NCBI GenBank assembly: GCA_015059905.1
Contig: SUZN01000004.1
Location: 1 to 64,000 of the forward strand
Source of the DNA: Rikenellaceae bacterium
Lineage (GTDB): Bacteria; Bacteroidota; Bacteroidia; Bacteroidales; Rikenellaceae
Direction: 5' to 3'
DNA length: 64,000 bases
How positions within the stretch are numbered: the stretch's first letter is position 1; each line of letters opens with the position of its first letter. The position numbers and the translations under genes were made by a program. A model generated the notes under the pieces. It did not search any database. It saw nothing but the letters and a program-made list of their open reading frames with translations, and was not told the DNA's origin. Shown here one piece after another: positions 1 to 8,165 of this stretch.

Positions 1-2029
1 ACTGACCTTCTGACAGAGCCTTTGCCGCCGTACTAATGCCGAGTATATCACCAGTGCCAATAGTATTAATACCCAGCAAAGGAAAGTAAAACGGATTGTT
101 TACCTCCGATGTGTATATTTTGTTAGGCACTGAGATAGGATATTGCGTAACCTTCCAATTAAAATTTGGTGGAGTAATTTCCATATCCAATGTAGGTAGA
201 GCTGTAAAATTTTTTTCTCTCACCAATTCATAATCAAGTAAGGCAAATGCTCCGTTTAAGAAATCGTGAGGTTGCAAATCTATGGCATAGCACGCTTGAC
301 CTATATTATAGATTACCAACTTAAAAGCATTCGGATTAGGATAGAACACATAACACCCCCAAGAGTGCCGAGATTTTCTTGTGGTAGAATTCCCAGTACT
401 ATCTGTATATGTAAACTCTAAACTATTGAACAATTGTAAGTCGTTATAATTATATAAGCCAGCATCAGCCTGCACAACGAGAGTGCGGTCATTCTCTTTT
501 ATATATACCGCTATCGAATACCTACCATATGAATATGGAACCATATTGATATTTAATGTAGTCCCATTTGCACCCCAATTATACATACCATTACAATATG
601 CGAACATTGATTGTGAGATAAATCCTCTAAATGGTTTTCTACGAAGCCCTGATAAGTTAAGACGACTATTATAAACAAAGGAATGGTTAGCACATAAATT
701 GTCGTGAGAAAGATAATCATCTGTCATCACCTCTCGCGTAACAAGTGATTGTAAATATTCATTATCAACTACAATGTCCTTACGAGTACCATGGTTCTCT
801 ATTGCTTCAGATAAATCTATCGAACATAGTTTATAAAATGTAGAAGTGTTTTTAATACTTTCTGCAACTTTATTATCAGAGAATTCGGGAAGATTGAAAG
901 TTGTGGCTGGATATGAGCGGTCTGACGAATAATACATAGCATATATTTGTGCATATGTCCATTCGCAATAATGGTCAAGAAAATCTTTGGAAGAAAAGTT
1001 TCCAAGTAATTTATCTTCCGCCAGAGTATTATTAGTTGTAGTTCTATTTTCTGCGTACAACCTACCTATAAACTTAGTTGTATGGTTGTCAGTATCATTA
1101 AATGAACTAACTTTCCCATTTTGGTCATAGGTATAAATAGGTTTTGAAATAAAGACATCAATGCCTTTTATTACATCTTTCCATTCTTCTAAAATATAGA
1201 AGTCATCATTGCTTTCAAGGTTGTAGTCTAAATTTGCAGCCACCAATAGTATGTTGCAAGTTGCAGTAGAATAAGCACCTTTGCCTTTGGCGCGTGTCCA
1301 ATATACCCAAGGTGCAGTTTTTGTCGAAGGGTTCATTAGTATCGGTGCCGAATGATGAACGAGTGAACCATCATATAATCGCAGTGCATATCGCACAAGA
1401 AATGGGAAGCAAAAACGACCTTTGTTTACAGTTTCCTGCGCAACAAACTTATTGACTTTTGCCATTATTTGGTCAGTGATTTTAGTCTTATTCGCCTCTG
1501 ATAACTCATTATACAAATTACCCTCACTAATTTCGTTAAACGAGATGGAAAAAGTGCTTTTACTTTCATCTGATAAACTAAATAAGCGAGGACGCCCCAC
1601 CAAACCAAATGATATATCTATTTCAGGCAAATGGTTTCCTAAACTCTTATATGCACCATCCACCCATAGATAGTAATATATACCATCTTCGGTCAATGCC
1701 ATTAAAGTATTGCCGATGGCGTTAATCTGCATAATAGAATATGCCATTTGAGCAATTTCAACTTTATTGCTCGAATATAACGATTTGTCGATATAATACA
1801 ATGTGCTATTCTCACTATTGAAAATTATATAGTGAATAAACGAATATGAGGAGTGAATAAATACCACTCTCTCATTTTCCTCGCACTGCATAATAACTGA
1901 GGGCGGCAAAATTGGTTTCATTGCACCATTATCAGGTACAAGTCCAATAGCACCAGCGAGGTCGCCATCTTGACACTCGTAGTCAGAAGGCGATGCAGAA
2001 TATCCGTTATACTTAATGTCTTGTATCAT
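1..2029 (-). CDS. Phage virion protein, probable nozzle/muzzle-type beta-propeller protein (partial)
   Basis: An open frame of about 676 codons runs without a stop from an ATG at 2029 to the window edge, so the C-terminus is missing. It begins MIQDIKYNGYSASPSDYECQ and carries a phrase near residues 100-120 (GNTLMALTEDGIYYYLW) of the kind seen in beta-propeller virion proteins. The visible end (GISTAAKALSEGQ) resembles what I recall from large structural proteins of Bacteroides phages, including the crAss-like muzzle and podoviral nozzle proteins. No signal peptide or membrane segment is seen. It is the last gene of the leftward phage operon, 12 bp after the previous stop, as expected for a late structural gene. 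The family assignment is from memory of similar proteins, not a search; a tail or fibre-associated role is an alternative. Confidence 0.55.
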   Translation of the reverse strand, partial: MIQDIKYNGYSASPSDYECQDGDLAGAIGLVPDNGAMKPILPPSVIMQCEENERVVFIHSSYSFIHYIIFNSENSTLYYIDKSLYSSNKVEIAQMAYSIMQINAIGNTLMALTEDGIYYYLWVDGAYKSLGNHLPEIDISFGLVGRPRLFSLSDESKSTFSISFNEISEGNLYNELSEANKTKITDQIMAKVNKFVAQETVNKGRFCFPFLVRYALRLYDGSLVHHSAPILMNPSTKTAPWVYWTRAKGKGAYSTATCNILLVAANLDYNLESNDDFYILEEWKDVIKGIDVFISKPIYTYDQNGKVSSFNDTDNHTTKFIGRLYAENRTTTNNTLAEDKLLGNFSSKDFLDHYCEWTYAQIYAMYYSSDRSYPATTFNLPEFSDNKVAESIKNTSTFYKLCSIDLSEAIENHGTRKDIVVDNEYLQSLVTREVMTDDYLSHDNLCANHSFVYNSRLNLSGLRRKPFRGFISQSMFAYCNGMYNWGANGTTLNINMVPYSYGRYSIAVYIKENDRTLVVQADAGLYNYNDLQLFNSLEFTYTDSTGNSTTRKSRHSWGCYVFYPNPNAFKLVIYNIGQACYAIDLQPHDFLNGAFALLDYELVREKNFTALPTLDMEITPPNFNWKVTQYPISVPNKIYTSEVNNPFYFPLLGINTIGTGDILGISTAAKALSEGQ

Positions 2030-2041
2030 AATAACGAAAGG

Positions 2042-2413
2042 TTATAGCGTGTAGTGAATAATAAGTGGCACAGCCATTCCATAGTGTTTGAACTCTATGG
2101 CAACACCCATTGCCAGTCGAGCCTTTTCTGTCTTTTGTTGTTCTGCAAGAACCGCATCACACAGCCGCTTGCTGTAAGCACGAAAGTTCCTGCTATTCTT
2201 TTTAGATGCGTAGCACCGTGCCTCGTGTGTACCCACTACATCAACATTGCGTAGTTTTACGAACAAAAGCCACTCGCCACAGCATTTCTCTATATCAAGA
2301 ACATCGCCATCTCCCAAGTTCAGGATTTTGGCGACTCTTGATGTTATATCTATACGCCCACTTTTGTAGAAAGTAACATCAGGGCGGCGTGTATTACCGA
2401 GGATTGCTGACAT
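2042..2413 (-). CDS. Phage protein of unknown function (123 aa)
   Basis: I do not recognise a family. The 123-residue product starts MSAILGNTRRPDVTFY and has a short N-terminal beta-rich part (phrases such as YKSGRIDITSRVAKILNLGDG) that looks like a small DNA- or protein-binding fold with an AbrB-like feel, followed by a basic helical stretch. It overlaps the upstream gene by 20 bp and precedes the large virion gene by 12 bp, so it is translated from the same transcript. Ends in TAA. Confidence 0.6.
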   Translation of the reverse strand: MSAILGNTRRPDVTFYKSGRIDITSRVAKILNLGDGDVLDIEKCCGEWLLFVKLRNVDVVGTHEARCYASKKNSRNFRAYSKRLCDAVLAEQQKTEKARLAMGVAIEFKHYGMAVPLIIHYTL

Positions 2414-2795
2414 AGGGACGACAAATTTGATAGTATTTCATACCCTCTGCGGTCTTCCGAACCTTAACAGAGAGTTTACAACGAGAGTTAGCAGGCAGAC
2501 CGTAATCATAGAAGATACGGTTTACCGTAGGGCAAAGACACTCAAACCCGATACACTTGTGCTTACTATTGAATTGCACATCGGCAAGTTGCGTTTCTTG
2601 CTCAATCGGTGGATTAAGCATAAAACCATAGCACTTTGTATCGGGGATATAGAACGCATAAATACGGGCAACATCAAGCCCCATCACATTCAGCGACTTG
2701 AATAGTCGGCGCGAGAATGTGATGGAGTTATCTGTTGCGTCCGCAATTACATATACGAAAAGACTTCGTAGCCAAGTGATAAATTTCTGTACCAT
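2394..2795 (-). CDS. Phage protein of unknown function (133 aa)
   Basis: The 133-residue product has a hydrophobic N-terminus (MVQKFITWLRSLFVYVIADA) that could be a membrane anchor or a buried helix, then a mixed region with several cysteines (CYGF, KCIGFECLC). No family is recognised. It overlaps the next gene by 20 bp. The upstream gap of 36 bp has no other ORF. Confidence 0.6.
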   Translation of the reverse strand: MVQKFITWLRSLFVYVIADATDNSITFSRRLFKSLNVMGLDVARIYAFYIPDTKCYGFMLNPPIEQETQLADVQFNSKHKCIGFECLCPTVNRIFYDYGLPANSRCKLSVKVRKTAEGMKYYQICRPYVSNPR

Positions 2796-2831
2796 ATCAC
2801 AAAAGTAAAACGGAAGATGGTTTATAGGATT

Positions 2832-3074
2832 TTATCTGTTAATCCTTTGTGCTGGCGGATAGTTCCTGCGACTGCGGAACGAGATTGTTTCTACATACGC
2901 AAAGGTTGTAGTGCTTTCAATATCCCTACGATGTAGGTCAGCTGCACCACGAGTACGGAAGATAAAACAACTCAACTCATACTTCTCCACACCTCGCGTA
3001 TTGATGATGTTAGCGTAATACTTGTGTCCAAAGATGAAATCTATAATGATGGACAATACGGTTTTTTCTTGCAT
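2832..3074 (-). CDS. Small phage protein of unknown function (80 aa)
   Basis: The frame is open further upstream, but that part overlaps the MazG-like gene. The ATG at 3074 (MQEKTVLSIIIDFIFGHKYY) lies in the gap after that gene and is the better start. The product is beta-rich in its middle and basic at the C-terminus (RSRRNYPPAQRINR). No family recognised. It sits 71 bp downstream of the MazG-like stop, in the same orientation as the rest of the phage operon. Confidence 0.55.
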   Translation of the reverse strand: MQEKTVLSIIIDFIFGHKYYANIINTRGVEKYELSCFIFRTRGAADLHRRDIESTTTFAYVETISFRSRRNYPPAQRINR

Positions 3075-3145
3075 AATAGTCAGACATTTAGATGATGTTA
3101 AGGAAAAATTCTTTCCAATAGTTAAAGAATTGGAAAGAATTAGAA

Positions 3146-3502
3146 TTAGCGTTTGTCGCCATTGCCAATGATGACACCTCGGTTCTTGCGGTCTGCGAGT
3201 TTGGCGAGATTGGCTTTGGCAACATCTTCGAGCGACCAGCCCATAACAGAGCATAATCCTGATAGTTGCCATAGAATATCTCCTGCCTCTGCTTTGAGGT
3301 CTTTCTCGGACGAGCGAAACCATTCTCCCTTAACGAATATATCGTTCTTGTCAATAGTCGCCTCTGATTTGCGGATACTCTTGGCAATTTTACTGGCAAA
3401 CTCACCAACCTCTCCAACGAGGTTAAGCATCATATAATTAAAGTTATTGCTGCTTTCTGTGCAGGTTGTCATTGCCTGCGCTTGGTAATCATTAAATTCC
3501 AT
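3146..3502 (-). CDS. MazG-like nucleotide pyrophosphohydrolase
   Basis: A 118-residue all-alpha NTP pyrophosphohydrolase-like protein. The start MEFNDYQAQAM is typical of short phage MazG/dUTPase-like proteins. The EVGEFASK motif (about residues 30-37) and the later EAGDILWQLSGL motif match the EExxE and ExxD metal-binding helices of the family. These enzymes hydrolyse (d)NTPs to monophosphates; a role in adjusting nucleotide pools or the alarmone response during infection is inference. A longer frame begins at 3529, but the ATG at 3502 fits family starts and lies downstream of the 3516-3539 hairpin. Ends in TAA. Confidence 0.8.
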   Translation of the reverse strand: MEFNDYQAQAMTTCTESSNNFNYMMLNLVGEVGEFASKIAKSIRKSEATIDKNDIFVKGEWFRSSEKDLKAEAGDILWQLSGLCSVMGWSLEDVAKANLAKLADRKNRGVIIGNGDKR

Positions 3503-3515
3503 AATAAAAGAATGA

Positions 3516-3539
3516 AGGCGGAGTCGCACGACTCCGCCT
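3516..3539 (-). terminator. Perfect 11-bp hairpin, terminator-like, between phage genes
   Basis: AGGCGGAGTCG (3516-3526) and CGACTCCGCCT (3529-3539) form a perfect 11-bp GC-rich stem with a 2-nt loop. Read on the minus strand it is followed by a T-rich stretch (TCATTCTTTT) just before the MazG-like start. It could be an intrinsic terminator or an mRNA-processing or stability hairpin between the membrane-protein gene and the MazG-like gene. Confidence 0.6.
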
Positions 3540-3559
3540 CGTGTTCGATACTACATTCG

Positions 3560-4012
3560 TTACTCGTCTTTTTGTGCACAGGTACCACAATCGCACTTGG
3601 TTTCGGCAGGCTCTTTCTTCTTGGGCTCCACTTTCTTGTCAAGCCAGTTGCGAATGTCCCAATCGCCGACCAAACTTTTAAGTTCCTCTTTCTCGATGGT
3701 TGCTGCGCGTTCAGGCGAGAGCAAATAGTTTCCGAATGACACCAAATCTTCGCAAGTAAACCCGACCTTAACAGCAACAGGTTTTACCTGTGGTAGGAAG
3801 ATGTGTTCAACCTTAACATTTAATTGCTTGCTCTCGCTCTCTGCACTTTTCTTACAGGAGCAAGCATTGATACTAAACGACAACACGGCAAACACAATCT
3901 GCGCCGACAAAGCCGCAAGAGCCACAATCACATTACCAGCGGTCAAAGCACCCAGTACCACACCGCAAGCCACCACTATACAAGCGTTGGCTACCTTTTT
4001 TACATTTTTCAT
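3560..4012 (-). CDS. Phage membrane protein of unknown function
   Basis: The 150-residue product has a basic start (MKNVKKVAN) followed by two hydrophobic segments at about residues 8-30 and 32-50, ending in a cysteine pair (SINACSCKK). The C-terminal soluble part is charged and ends with KCDCGTCAQKDE, a cysteine cluster that might bind metal. A lysis role (holin or spanin) is possible but unsupported. The gene stops before the hairpin at 3516-3539. Confidence 0.6.
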   Translation of the reverse strand: MKNVKKVANACIVVACGVVLGALTAGNVIVALAALSAQIVFAVLSFSINACSCKKSAESESKQLNVKVEHIFLPQVKPVAVKVGFTCEDLVSFGNYLLSPERAATIEKEELKSLVGDWDIRNWLDKKVEPKKKEPAETKCDCGTCAQKDE

Positions 4013-4036
4013 TGTTTGTTTTGTTTAAGTTAGACA

Positions 4037-4216
4037 TTATTTGTCGAATACGACATTGTTAATTCGATTTGCCCTACATATCAACTCACCGAGTTCAAAG
4101 TTTTGTCCCTCGGCAAGCATTCGTTTGACTTTCATTTTCAACTCTTCCTTATTGGTAGAGTCGGGAAGAACAACAACCGTCTTGGTGTTGTTCATAAAAT
4201 AGATGTGTACTTTCAT
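4037..4216 (-). CDS. Small phage protein (59 aa)
   Basis: A short gene just under the usual 60-residue cut-off. It starts MKVHIYFMNNTKTVVVLPDS and ends in NNVVFDK followed by TAA. It fits exactly between its neighbours (24 bp and 11 bp gaps), continues the operon's strand and has a plausible beta-beta-alpha pattern. No family recognised. Confidence 0.6.
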   Translation of the reverse strand: MKVHIYFMNNTKTVVVLPDSTNKEELKMKVKRMLAEGQNFELGELICRANRINNVVFDK

Positions 4217-4227
4217 ATTATTTGTTT

Positions 4228-4611
4228 TTAATGGTTTGTCGATAGTAGTTCGGGGTCGTCGTGAATGTTGCCGACAATCTCATAGCAACCACTCGGATAG
4301 TTTAGTGGAAATATATCTCCAAATGTAAATCCTGCTCCAAGCCATTTGATAGGGCGTACCCAATTTTTAGACTCTTTGTCGGCTGTAAAACTTACTATAT
4401 CTCCCTCATAAATCTCCTTGCCGTTCTTGTCGTGTAGTCCGGTGAACTGACCGATGGTGTTAGGAAGTACAGGGAAAGTCATAAATGCTATTTCCTTATC
4501 ATTATCAAATATTTTATAAGTAATCGAAGTATCCATCACTCGTTGGCACAAATCTCCGTGTAGCCATACTCCGTCCCCAGTTTTACCTCTGAATTTGATT
4601 TCTCGTTTCAT
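4228..4611 (-). CDS. YopX family protein
   Basis: The 127-residue product matches the YopX pattern: MKREIKFRGKT at the start (the usual IKFRGK signature), TIGQFTGLHDKNGKEIYEGDIV in the middle and IVGNIHDDPELL at the end. YopX proteins are common in phages and mobile elements of Firmicutes and Bacteroidetes; the biochemical role is unknown. The frame is open to 4656, but the ATG at 4611 gives the canonical family start and lies 3 nt after the upstream stop. Confidence 0.85.
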   Translation of the reverse strand: MKREIKFRGKTGDGVWLHGDLCQRVMDTSITYKIFDNDKEIAFMTFPVLPNTIGQFTGLHDKNGKEIYEGDIVSFTADKESKNWVRPIKWLGAGFTFGDIFPLNYPSGCYEIVGNIHDDPELLSTNH

Positions 4612-4613
4612 TG

Positions 4614-4790
4614 TTAATTGCTTACTAATAAATATACCCACTCCTCTGTATAGCAACGCAGATGTCCGCCGATACTAATGCAGAACTGCTTATCTACCAC
4701 TTTGAGATTGTTCTTCTTGCAGTGTTCGGCAACAGCTTTATCTATTACCTCTTTGGGTACGATAGCTGCGACCCTCAATTTGTACATCAT
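4614..4790 (-). CDS. Small phage protein (58 aa)
   Basis: A short gene below the usual length cut-off. It starts MMYKLRVAAIVPKEVIDKA (the second Met, at 4787, is an equally good start) and ends YLLVSN with TAA. It fills the space between the YopX gene and the next gene with a 3-nt gap downstream. Two cysteines are present and no motif is recognised. Its tight spacing supports that it is real. Confidence 0.55.
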   Translation of the reverse strand: MMYKLRVAAIVPKEVIDKAVAEHCKKNNLKVVDKQFCISIGGHLRCYTEEWVYLLVSN

Positions 4791-4802
4791 ACCTCAATCT
4801 CC

Positions 4803-5006
4803 TTAATTGTTTTCCTTTAACGATAGTCGTTCAGCCTCTATGCGATACAACTCTTTATCATTTTTGCAATAGACTGTACACCATAGACATTCTCCAATTA
4901 AACCGAAACCTACTATCGTTCCGTTACACCGAAATCCATCAATCCCAAACAAACCTCCATAGCGTACCCATTCTACATCATCTCCTATCTTAAACTCTCT
5001 ACTCAT
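4803..5006 (-). CDS. Small phage protein (67 aa), SH3-like pattern
   Basis: The 67-residue product (MSREFKIGDDVEWVRYGG...) has the look of a small SH3/KOW-like beta-barrel, with FKIGDDVEWV followed by GTIVGFG. It starts inside the stop of the upstream gene (4-nt ATGA overlap at 5003-5006), implying coupled translation. A modifier or nucleic-acid-binding role is a guess. Confidence 0.6.
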   Translation of the reverse strand: MSREFKIGDDVEWVRYGGLFGIDGFRCNGTIVGFGLIGECLWCTVYCKNDKELYRIEAERLSLKENN

Positions 5007-5407
5007 AACACAATCTCCTTTTCCACGCCTGCCAAGCGGAGTGCGTGTTGCAGTTGGTGCGTGTGGTATAAATTAAATTTCATTTCAAATCTCCCTATAA
5101 ATAGGTGATACCATTCTTCTGCGCTGTATTTGCGAATGTATATACCACCTTTTACCCAAGTTTGATATTTTATATTTCGCACAATTTTATTCCACCCATT
5201 TTTCTCCAAGATTTCGGGGGTGAGGGGGATAGGCTCGATATCCTTTAATCTAAGCGAATGGCTACCAAATATATCATCGTTTTTTCTACCTACGAGCCAT
5301 TCTTTTTCTCCTCGGAAAATATGTGCTACTTGGAAATAATCATCGTTTTTCTTTCTTTTACGGATATATCGCACCCAATCTCCAATACTCAATTCTTTAA
5401 TATTCAT
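5003..5407 (-). CDS. Phage protein of unknown function (134 aa)
   Basis: A start at 5407 (MNIKELSIGDWVRYIRKRKK) is chosen over the longer frame to 5449 because it lies after the upstream stop at 5419 and opens with the same 'IGDWVRY' beta-barrel-like motif as its neighbour. That motif is recurrent in Bacteroides phage proteins that I recall as hypothetical. The C-terminal half contains LYHTHQLQHALRLAG, a pattern I remember from the same hypothetical family. Function unknown. Confidence 0.65.
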   Translation of the reverse strand: MNIKELSIGDWVRYIRKRKKNDDYFQVAHIFRGEKEWLVGRKNDDIFGSHSLRLKDIEPIPLTPEILEKNGWNKIVRNIKYQTWVKGGIYIRKYSAEEWYHLFIGRFEMKFNLYHTHQLQHALRLAGVEKEIVL

Positions 5408-5418
5408 AATAGTAATAG

Positions 5419-5880
5419 TTAGAATTTGCCATCGGCAACTTGAAGACATCTATACTTTAATTCGCGCCATTTAGCAACCATACTATCCCTATCTTCGAGG
5501 ATTAAGTAAATATCATCGGTGGCGAATTTATTAGCCCACATAAACTTTGAGAGCAGTTCGGGCTTAACCTCGGTATCGTGTCGCCAATCCCTATCTTTGC
5601 GCATCAGCAGGTCATAGTTCCACCCAATAGCAAGATGTTGTTTAATCCACTCTTTTGTTTTTTCTCGGACACTTTCTCTGCGACCAGTACAAAATACAAT
5701 GTGGTATCCCCACTCGTAAAAGTCCTCAACCAATCGCACCATATCCTCGATAGGAGCATCTTCATCGCAATGCTCATAGAAAGAGTCCCAGTCGGGTTTA
5801 TCTTGTTGGAGATACTTCAATCTGTCCCCAACTCTGGCAATAGTGCCGTCAATATCAACTACAATGATGTTTTTGCTCAT
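5419..5880 (-). CDS. HAD-superfamily phosphatase, PNKP 3'-phosphatase-like
   Basis: A 153-residue HAD hydrolase. Motif I is VDIDGTIA near residue 8 (nucleophile and acid/base aspartates). Motif II is the threonine in FCTGRRE near residue 65, and an acidic motif near residue 130 (LILEDRDSMV) completes the site. This arrangement resembles the 3'-phosphatase domain of T4 polynucleotide kinase, but the N-terminal kinase P-loop is absent, so only end-healing dephosphorylation or a nucleotide phosphatase role is expected. It overlaps the upstream gene by 4 nt. Confidence 0.8.
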   Translation of the reverse strand: MSKNIIVVDIDGTIARVGDRLKYLQQDKPDWDSFYEHCDEDAPIEDMVRLVEDFYEWGYHIVFCTGRRESVREKTKEWIKQHLAIGWNYDLLMRKDRDWRHDTEVKPELLSKFMWANKFATDDIYLILEDRDSMVAKWRELKYRCLQVADGKF

Positions 5881-6158
5881 AGCTTTTTTAATTTCTTGTT
5901 GTACCTTTTAAGGTTCCTTGCTTTGATGCGAGGACTAACATAGTCAAGGATATACTTCCTGCGATAGAACGCAAGTCTTTCTATCGCTTCTTTCTCTGTG
6001 TAGGCGTGCTCAAAAGAGTGGCAAGCGTAATGTGGCTTAATTCTATTACGCCAACCAATTGCATATACATCTTTATTTAATGGTTGCGACTTGAAGTAGC
6101 AAATTCCAATCTTATAGTATGCCACACGCCTTAATATCCGTAATAACATAGTTTTCAT
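5877..6158 (-). CDS. Basic phage protein of unknown function (93 aa)
   Basis: The 93-residue product is strongly basic and ends with a lysine/arginine-rich tail (KARNLKRYNKKLKKL). A central HYACHSFEHAY segment with histidines may bind metal or be structural. It overlaps the HAD gene by 4 nt (ATGA). No family recognised; nucleic-acid binding is plausible from its charge only. Confidence 0.55.
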   Translation of the reverse strand: MKTMLLRILRRVAYYKIGICYFKSQPLNKDVYAIGWRNRIKPHYACHSFEHAYTEKEAIERLAFYRRKYILDYVSPRIKARNLKRYNKKLKKL

Positions 6159-6551
6159 TTATTCACTCCTTTCTTCGATTTTAATTGTTCCTATTGTACT
6201 GCTCGGCAGACTTGCGCTACTATACACATTGTTGAGGTTATCCCTCACAGCAAAGAAATGGCGTATCTCTCGATAAATGTGATAGGTGTTTCCGACGAAT
6301 GGTGTGGCGTTATATTTGAGATAACTGCCTCCTTCAAGTGCAGGAATAAGCCTCCTATGCTCACACTCTCTTTCGATGTCGCTCATCACGCCAGTATCCA
6401 GTTCGTACTTTGTGCCGACATTTGCAAATGCCACCGTGTTAGTCATACCGAACTAACCACCACCAAAGCGGCTACAATCCTCTACGCAATCGGCAATTAG
6501 GCGTAATTGCGCCTCTGTTACAACGAGGTTGTATAATTTCTGTTTCTTCAT
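6159..6551 (-). pseudogene. Conserved small phage gene interrupted by an in-frame TAG
   Basis: An ATG at 6551 opens a frame reading MKKQKLYNLVVTEAQLRLIA, then ADCVEDCSRFGGG, and a TAG at 6453-6455. The same frame continues without a break to a TAA at 6159 (NATPFVGNTYHIYREIRHFF, then IKIEERSE). Together the two parts make about 129 residues plus the amber codon and look like one protein of a common Bacteroides phage family. From memory, homologues carry a glutamine after the 'RF.GG' stretch, so CAG to TAG is the simplest change. A second Met at 6446 would give a 95-residue fragment. It is either a nonsense mutant, a read-through product or a sequencing variant. Confidence 0.6.
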
Positions 6552-6555
6552 AATT

Positions 6556-7002
6556 TTAGTATAAATACTCTTTATTGAAATAGTTATTCTTGATTAGCCA
6601 ACAGACGCAACAGATAATACGGTCAAACACATCGCCCTTCCAAAAATACCTGATGGGGTTTGATAATTCTCCCGACATCACAACACGACTTTGTGTTTCT
6701 TCTGAAATATACTCAACGCACAAGTAGCTGTCTATGGATAATTTATATTTTGTACCCTCAATTATTACCTCTTGGGGTAACATTTTGAGGAGCCGATGCA
6801 ACGACCAAGCAGGTTGGTAGTTGTGATGCCTGCCGAATCGGGCACAACAATCTCTGTAACGGAGCATATCAAAGCCGATATAATACAATTCACCTCTGAT
6901 AGTCTGCATTACATTACAATCCGCAGTTTCTTTCTTTACCCCCAAAGCGAGCAATCGCTCCGACTGCTCTCTGGTAGTACAAATTGGACTGTCGAAATTC
7001 AT
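6556..7002 (-). CDS. Phage protein of unknown function (148 aa)
   Basis: The 148-residue product starts MNFDSPICTTREQSERLLAL. The motif 'T.EQS.RLL.LGVK..TAD' and the phrase 'AWSLHRLLKMLP' recur in hypothetical proteins of Bacteroides prophages that I recall. No catalytic motif is evident; it has several cysteines. Spacing is 4 nt from the gene before and 4 nt to the interrupted gene after. Confidence 0.65.
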   Translation of the reverse strand: MNFDSPICTTREQSERLLALGVKKETADCNVMQTIRGELYYIGFDMLRYRDCCARFGRHHNYQPAWSLHRLLKMLPQEVIIEGTKYKLSIDSYLCVEYISEETQSRVVMSGELSNPIRYFWKGDVFDRIICCVCWLIKNNYFNKEYLY

Positions 7003-7006
7003 AACT

Positions 7007-7189
7007 TTACTCCTCCTCGGTTAAGATGTCAAGACAAACTTCAATGCCTTTGCCTACACCGCTTTTGAAATATGCAATCTGCTCCGATGTCATTGTTGGG
7101 CATTCTATGCTATTCAAGATAATAGGCAATTGAGTCTTAATCTCTTTCTTCAACGACCTAATAAGGTCTCGTTTTTCTCGCTTTGTCAT
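7007..7189 (-). CDS. Small phage protein (60 aa)
   Basis: A 60-residue, mostly helical and charged protein (MTKREKRDLIRSLKKEIKTQ) with an acidic end (DILTEEE). It overlaps the upstream gene by 4 nt (ATGA at 7186-7189). Function not recognised. Confidence 0.55.
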   Translation of the reverse strand: MTKREKRDLIRSLKKEIKTQLPIILNSIECPTMTSEQIAYFKSGVGKGIEVCLDILTEEE

Positions 7190-7374
7190 AGTTTCAATTC
7201 CTTTTCGATGGTTTCAAATTCGGGCAACTCTTTTAAGCGAGTATAGCCGTGAGCCAAACCCCAACGACAATACGCCCTCAACTCTTTGTCGGTTAAATCA
7301 CGACCTGCATCTGTTGTAACAAGTCCGTCTGCTCTCCTCCTTGTGGCGAGGAAACCTTGTAAATCCACATCCAT
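7186..7374 (-). CDS. Small phage protein (62 aa)
   Basis: A 62-residue protein, MDVDLQGFLATRRRADGLVT at its start, with a likely helical 'DKELRAYCRWGLAHGYTRLKELPEF' segment. It starts 7 nt after the PP-loop gene and overlaps the next by 4 nt, which supports translation. No known family. Confidence 0.55.
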   Translation of the reverse strand: MDVDLQGFLATRRRADGLVTTDAGRDLTDKELRAYCRWGLAHGYTRLKELPEFETIEKELKL

Positions 7375-7381
7375 AGTATGT

Positions 7382-8165
7382 TCAGAATAATGTTAGTTGT
7401 CTATCCTCCCAATCTAATAGTTCATCAACCTCTTGTACGGTCTTTCCGTACTTAAAGCCATAAGAACACAAATTGGGTGTTTTGCTTAACTTCCGCAGTT
7501 CCTCCCATAGTTCAGGGTGAACCTTGCGAAATCGGGAGAGTGTAGGTATCTTGCAGTTGGGACAAAACCAGCAACCGCCACGATGGGATATTTCATAGAC
7601 AGGCGAGAGCAGTCCATATTCTTTACACTTTTCTCGCGCCATAGCCTCGGTATATCCATACTTTACCAGCAAAGATACCTTATGCTTTCCGTCAAAATCC
7701 TCGTAGCGGTCAGGCTCGTCAATAGCAATACCAATATACTGCACGATACGCTTGCGTATCTTTCGGTTACTGCCTGCTATTTCTGCCAAATAGCGGCGTA
7801 TGGGGGTTACTTTACAATCTCTATTTATGAAACACTTGCCGCCGATTGGGAAACCGTAAATTTTGCCTGCGTATTCCCCCCCCCACGGCGTTTGCGAAAA
7901 AATAGAGATAGTCGCGCTCTGCTTTAACCACATCGACCTTAACTCCCATAGCCTCTAACTTTGGTATTGCAGTCGAATATATCCACGCGATATGTTCGGG
8001 TATCTCTCCGCTAATCCCCCTCTTGTGGTCGAACATAACCTCCGAGAATACAACCCTGTCCAGTGGCTCGTTGTTTTCGAGAGCCAGCAATATCGTAGCG
8101 ATACTATCCTTACCAAAGGAGCAGCTGGCGACATAGGTCGGTCTAATCGGATTGTTCGGTTTCAT
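7382..8165 (-). pseudogene. PAPS reductase-family PP-loop protein, frameshifted at a nine-G tract
   Basis: Two overlapping frames form one protein. The N-terminal part (from ATG 8165) has the PP-loop ATP-binding motif SFGKDSIATI at about residues 16-25. The C-terminal part (to TGA at 7382) carries a cysteine cluster GGCWFCPNC. The break is a run of nine C on the plus strand (7876-7884, nine G in the mRNA). Eight G would join FANAVGG to EYAGKIYGFP in frame and give a 260-residue protein, near the usual family length. Related phage proteins are annotated as phosphoadenosine phosphosulfate reductase family; the true substrate (sulfur transfer, DNA or tRNA modification) is unknown. As written the N-terminal frame ends at TAG 7821. 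Causes: slippage/phase variation, real inactivation, or a base-call error in a homopolymer. Confidence 0.8.
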
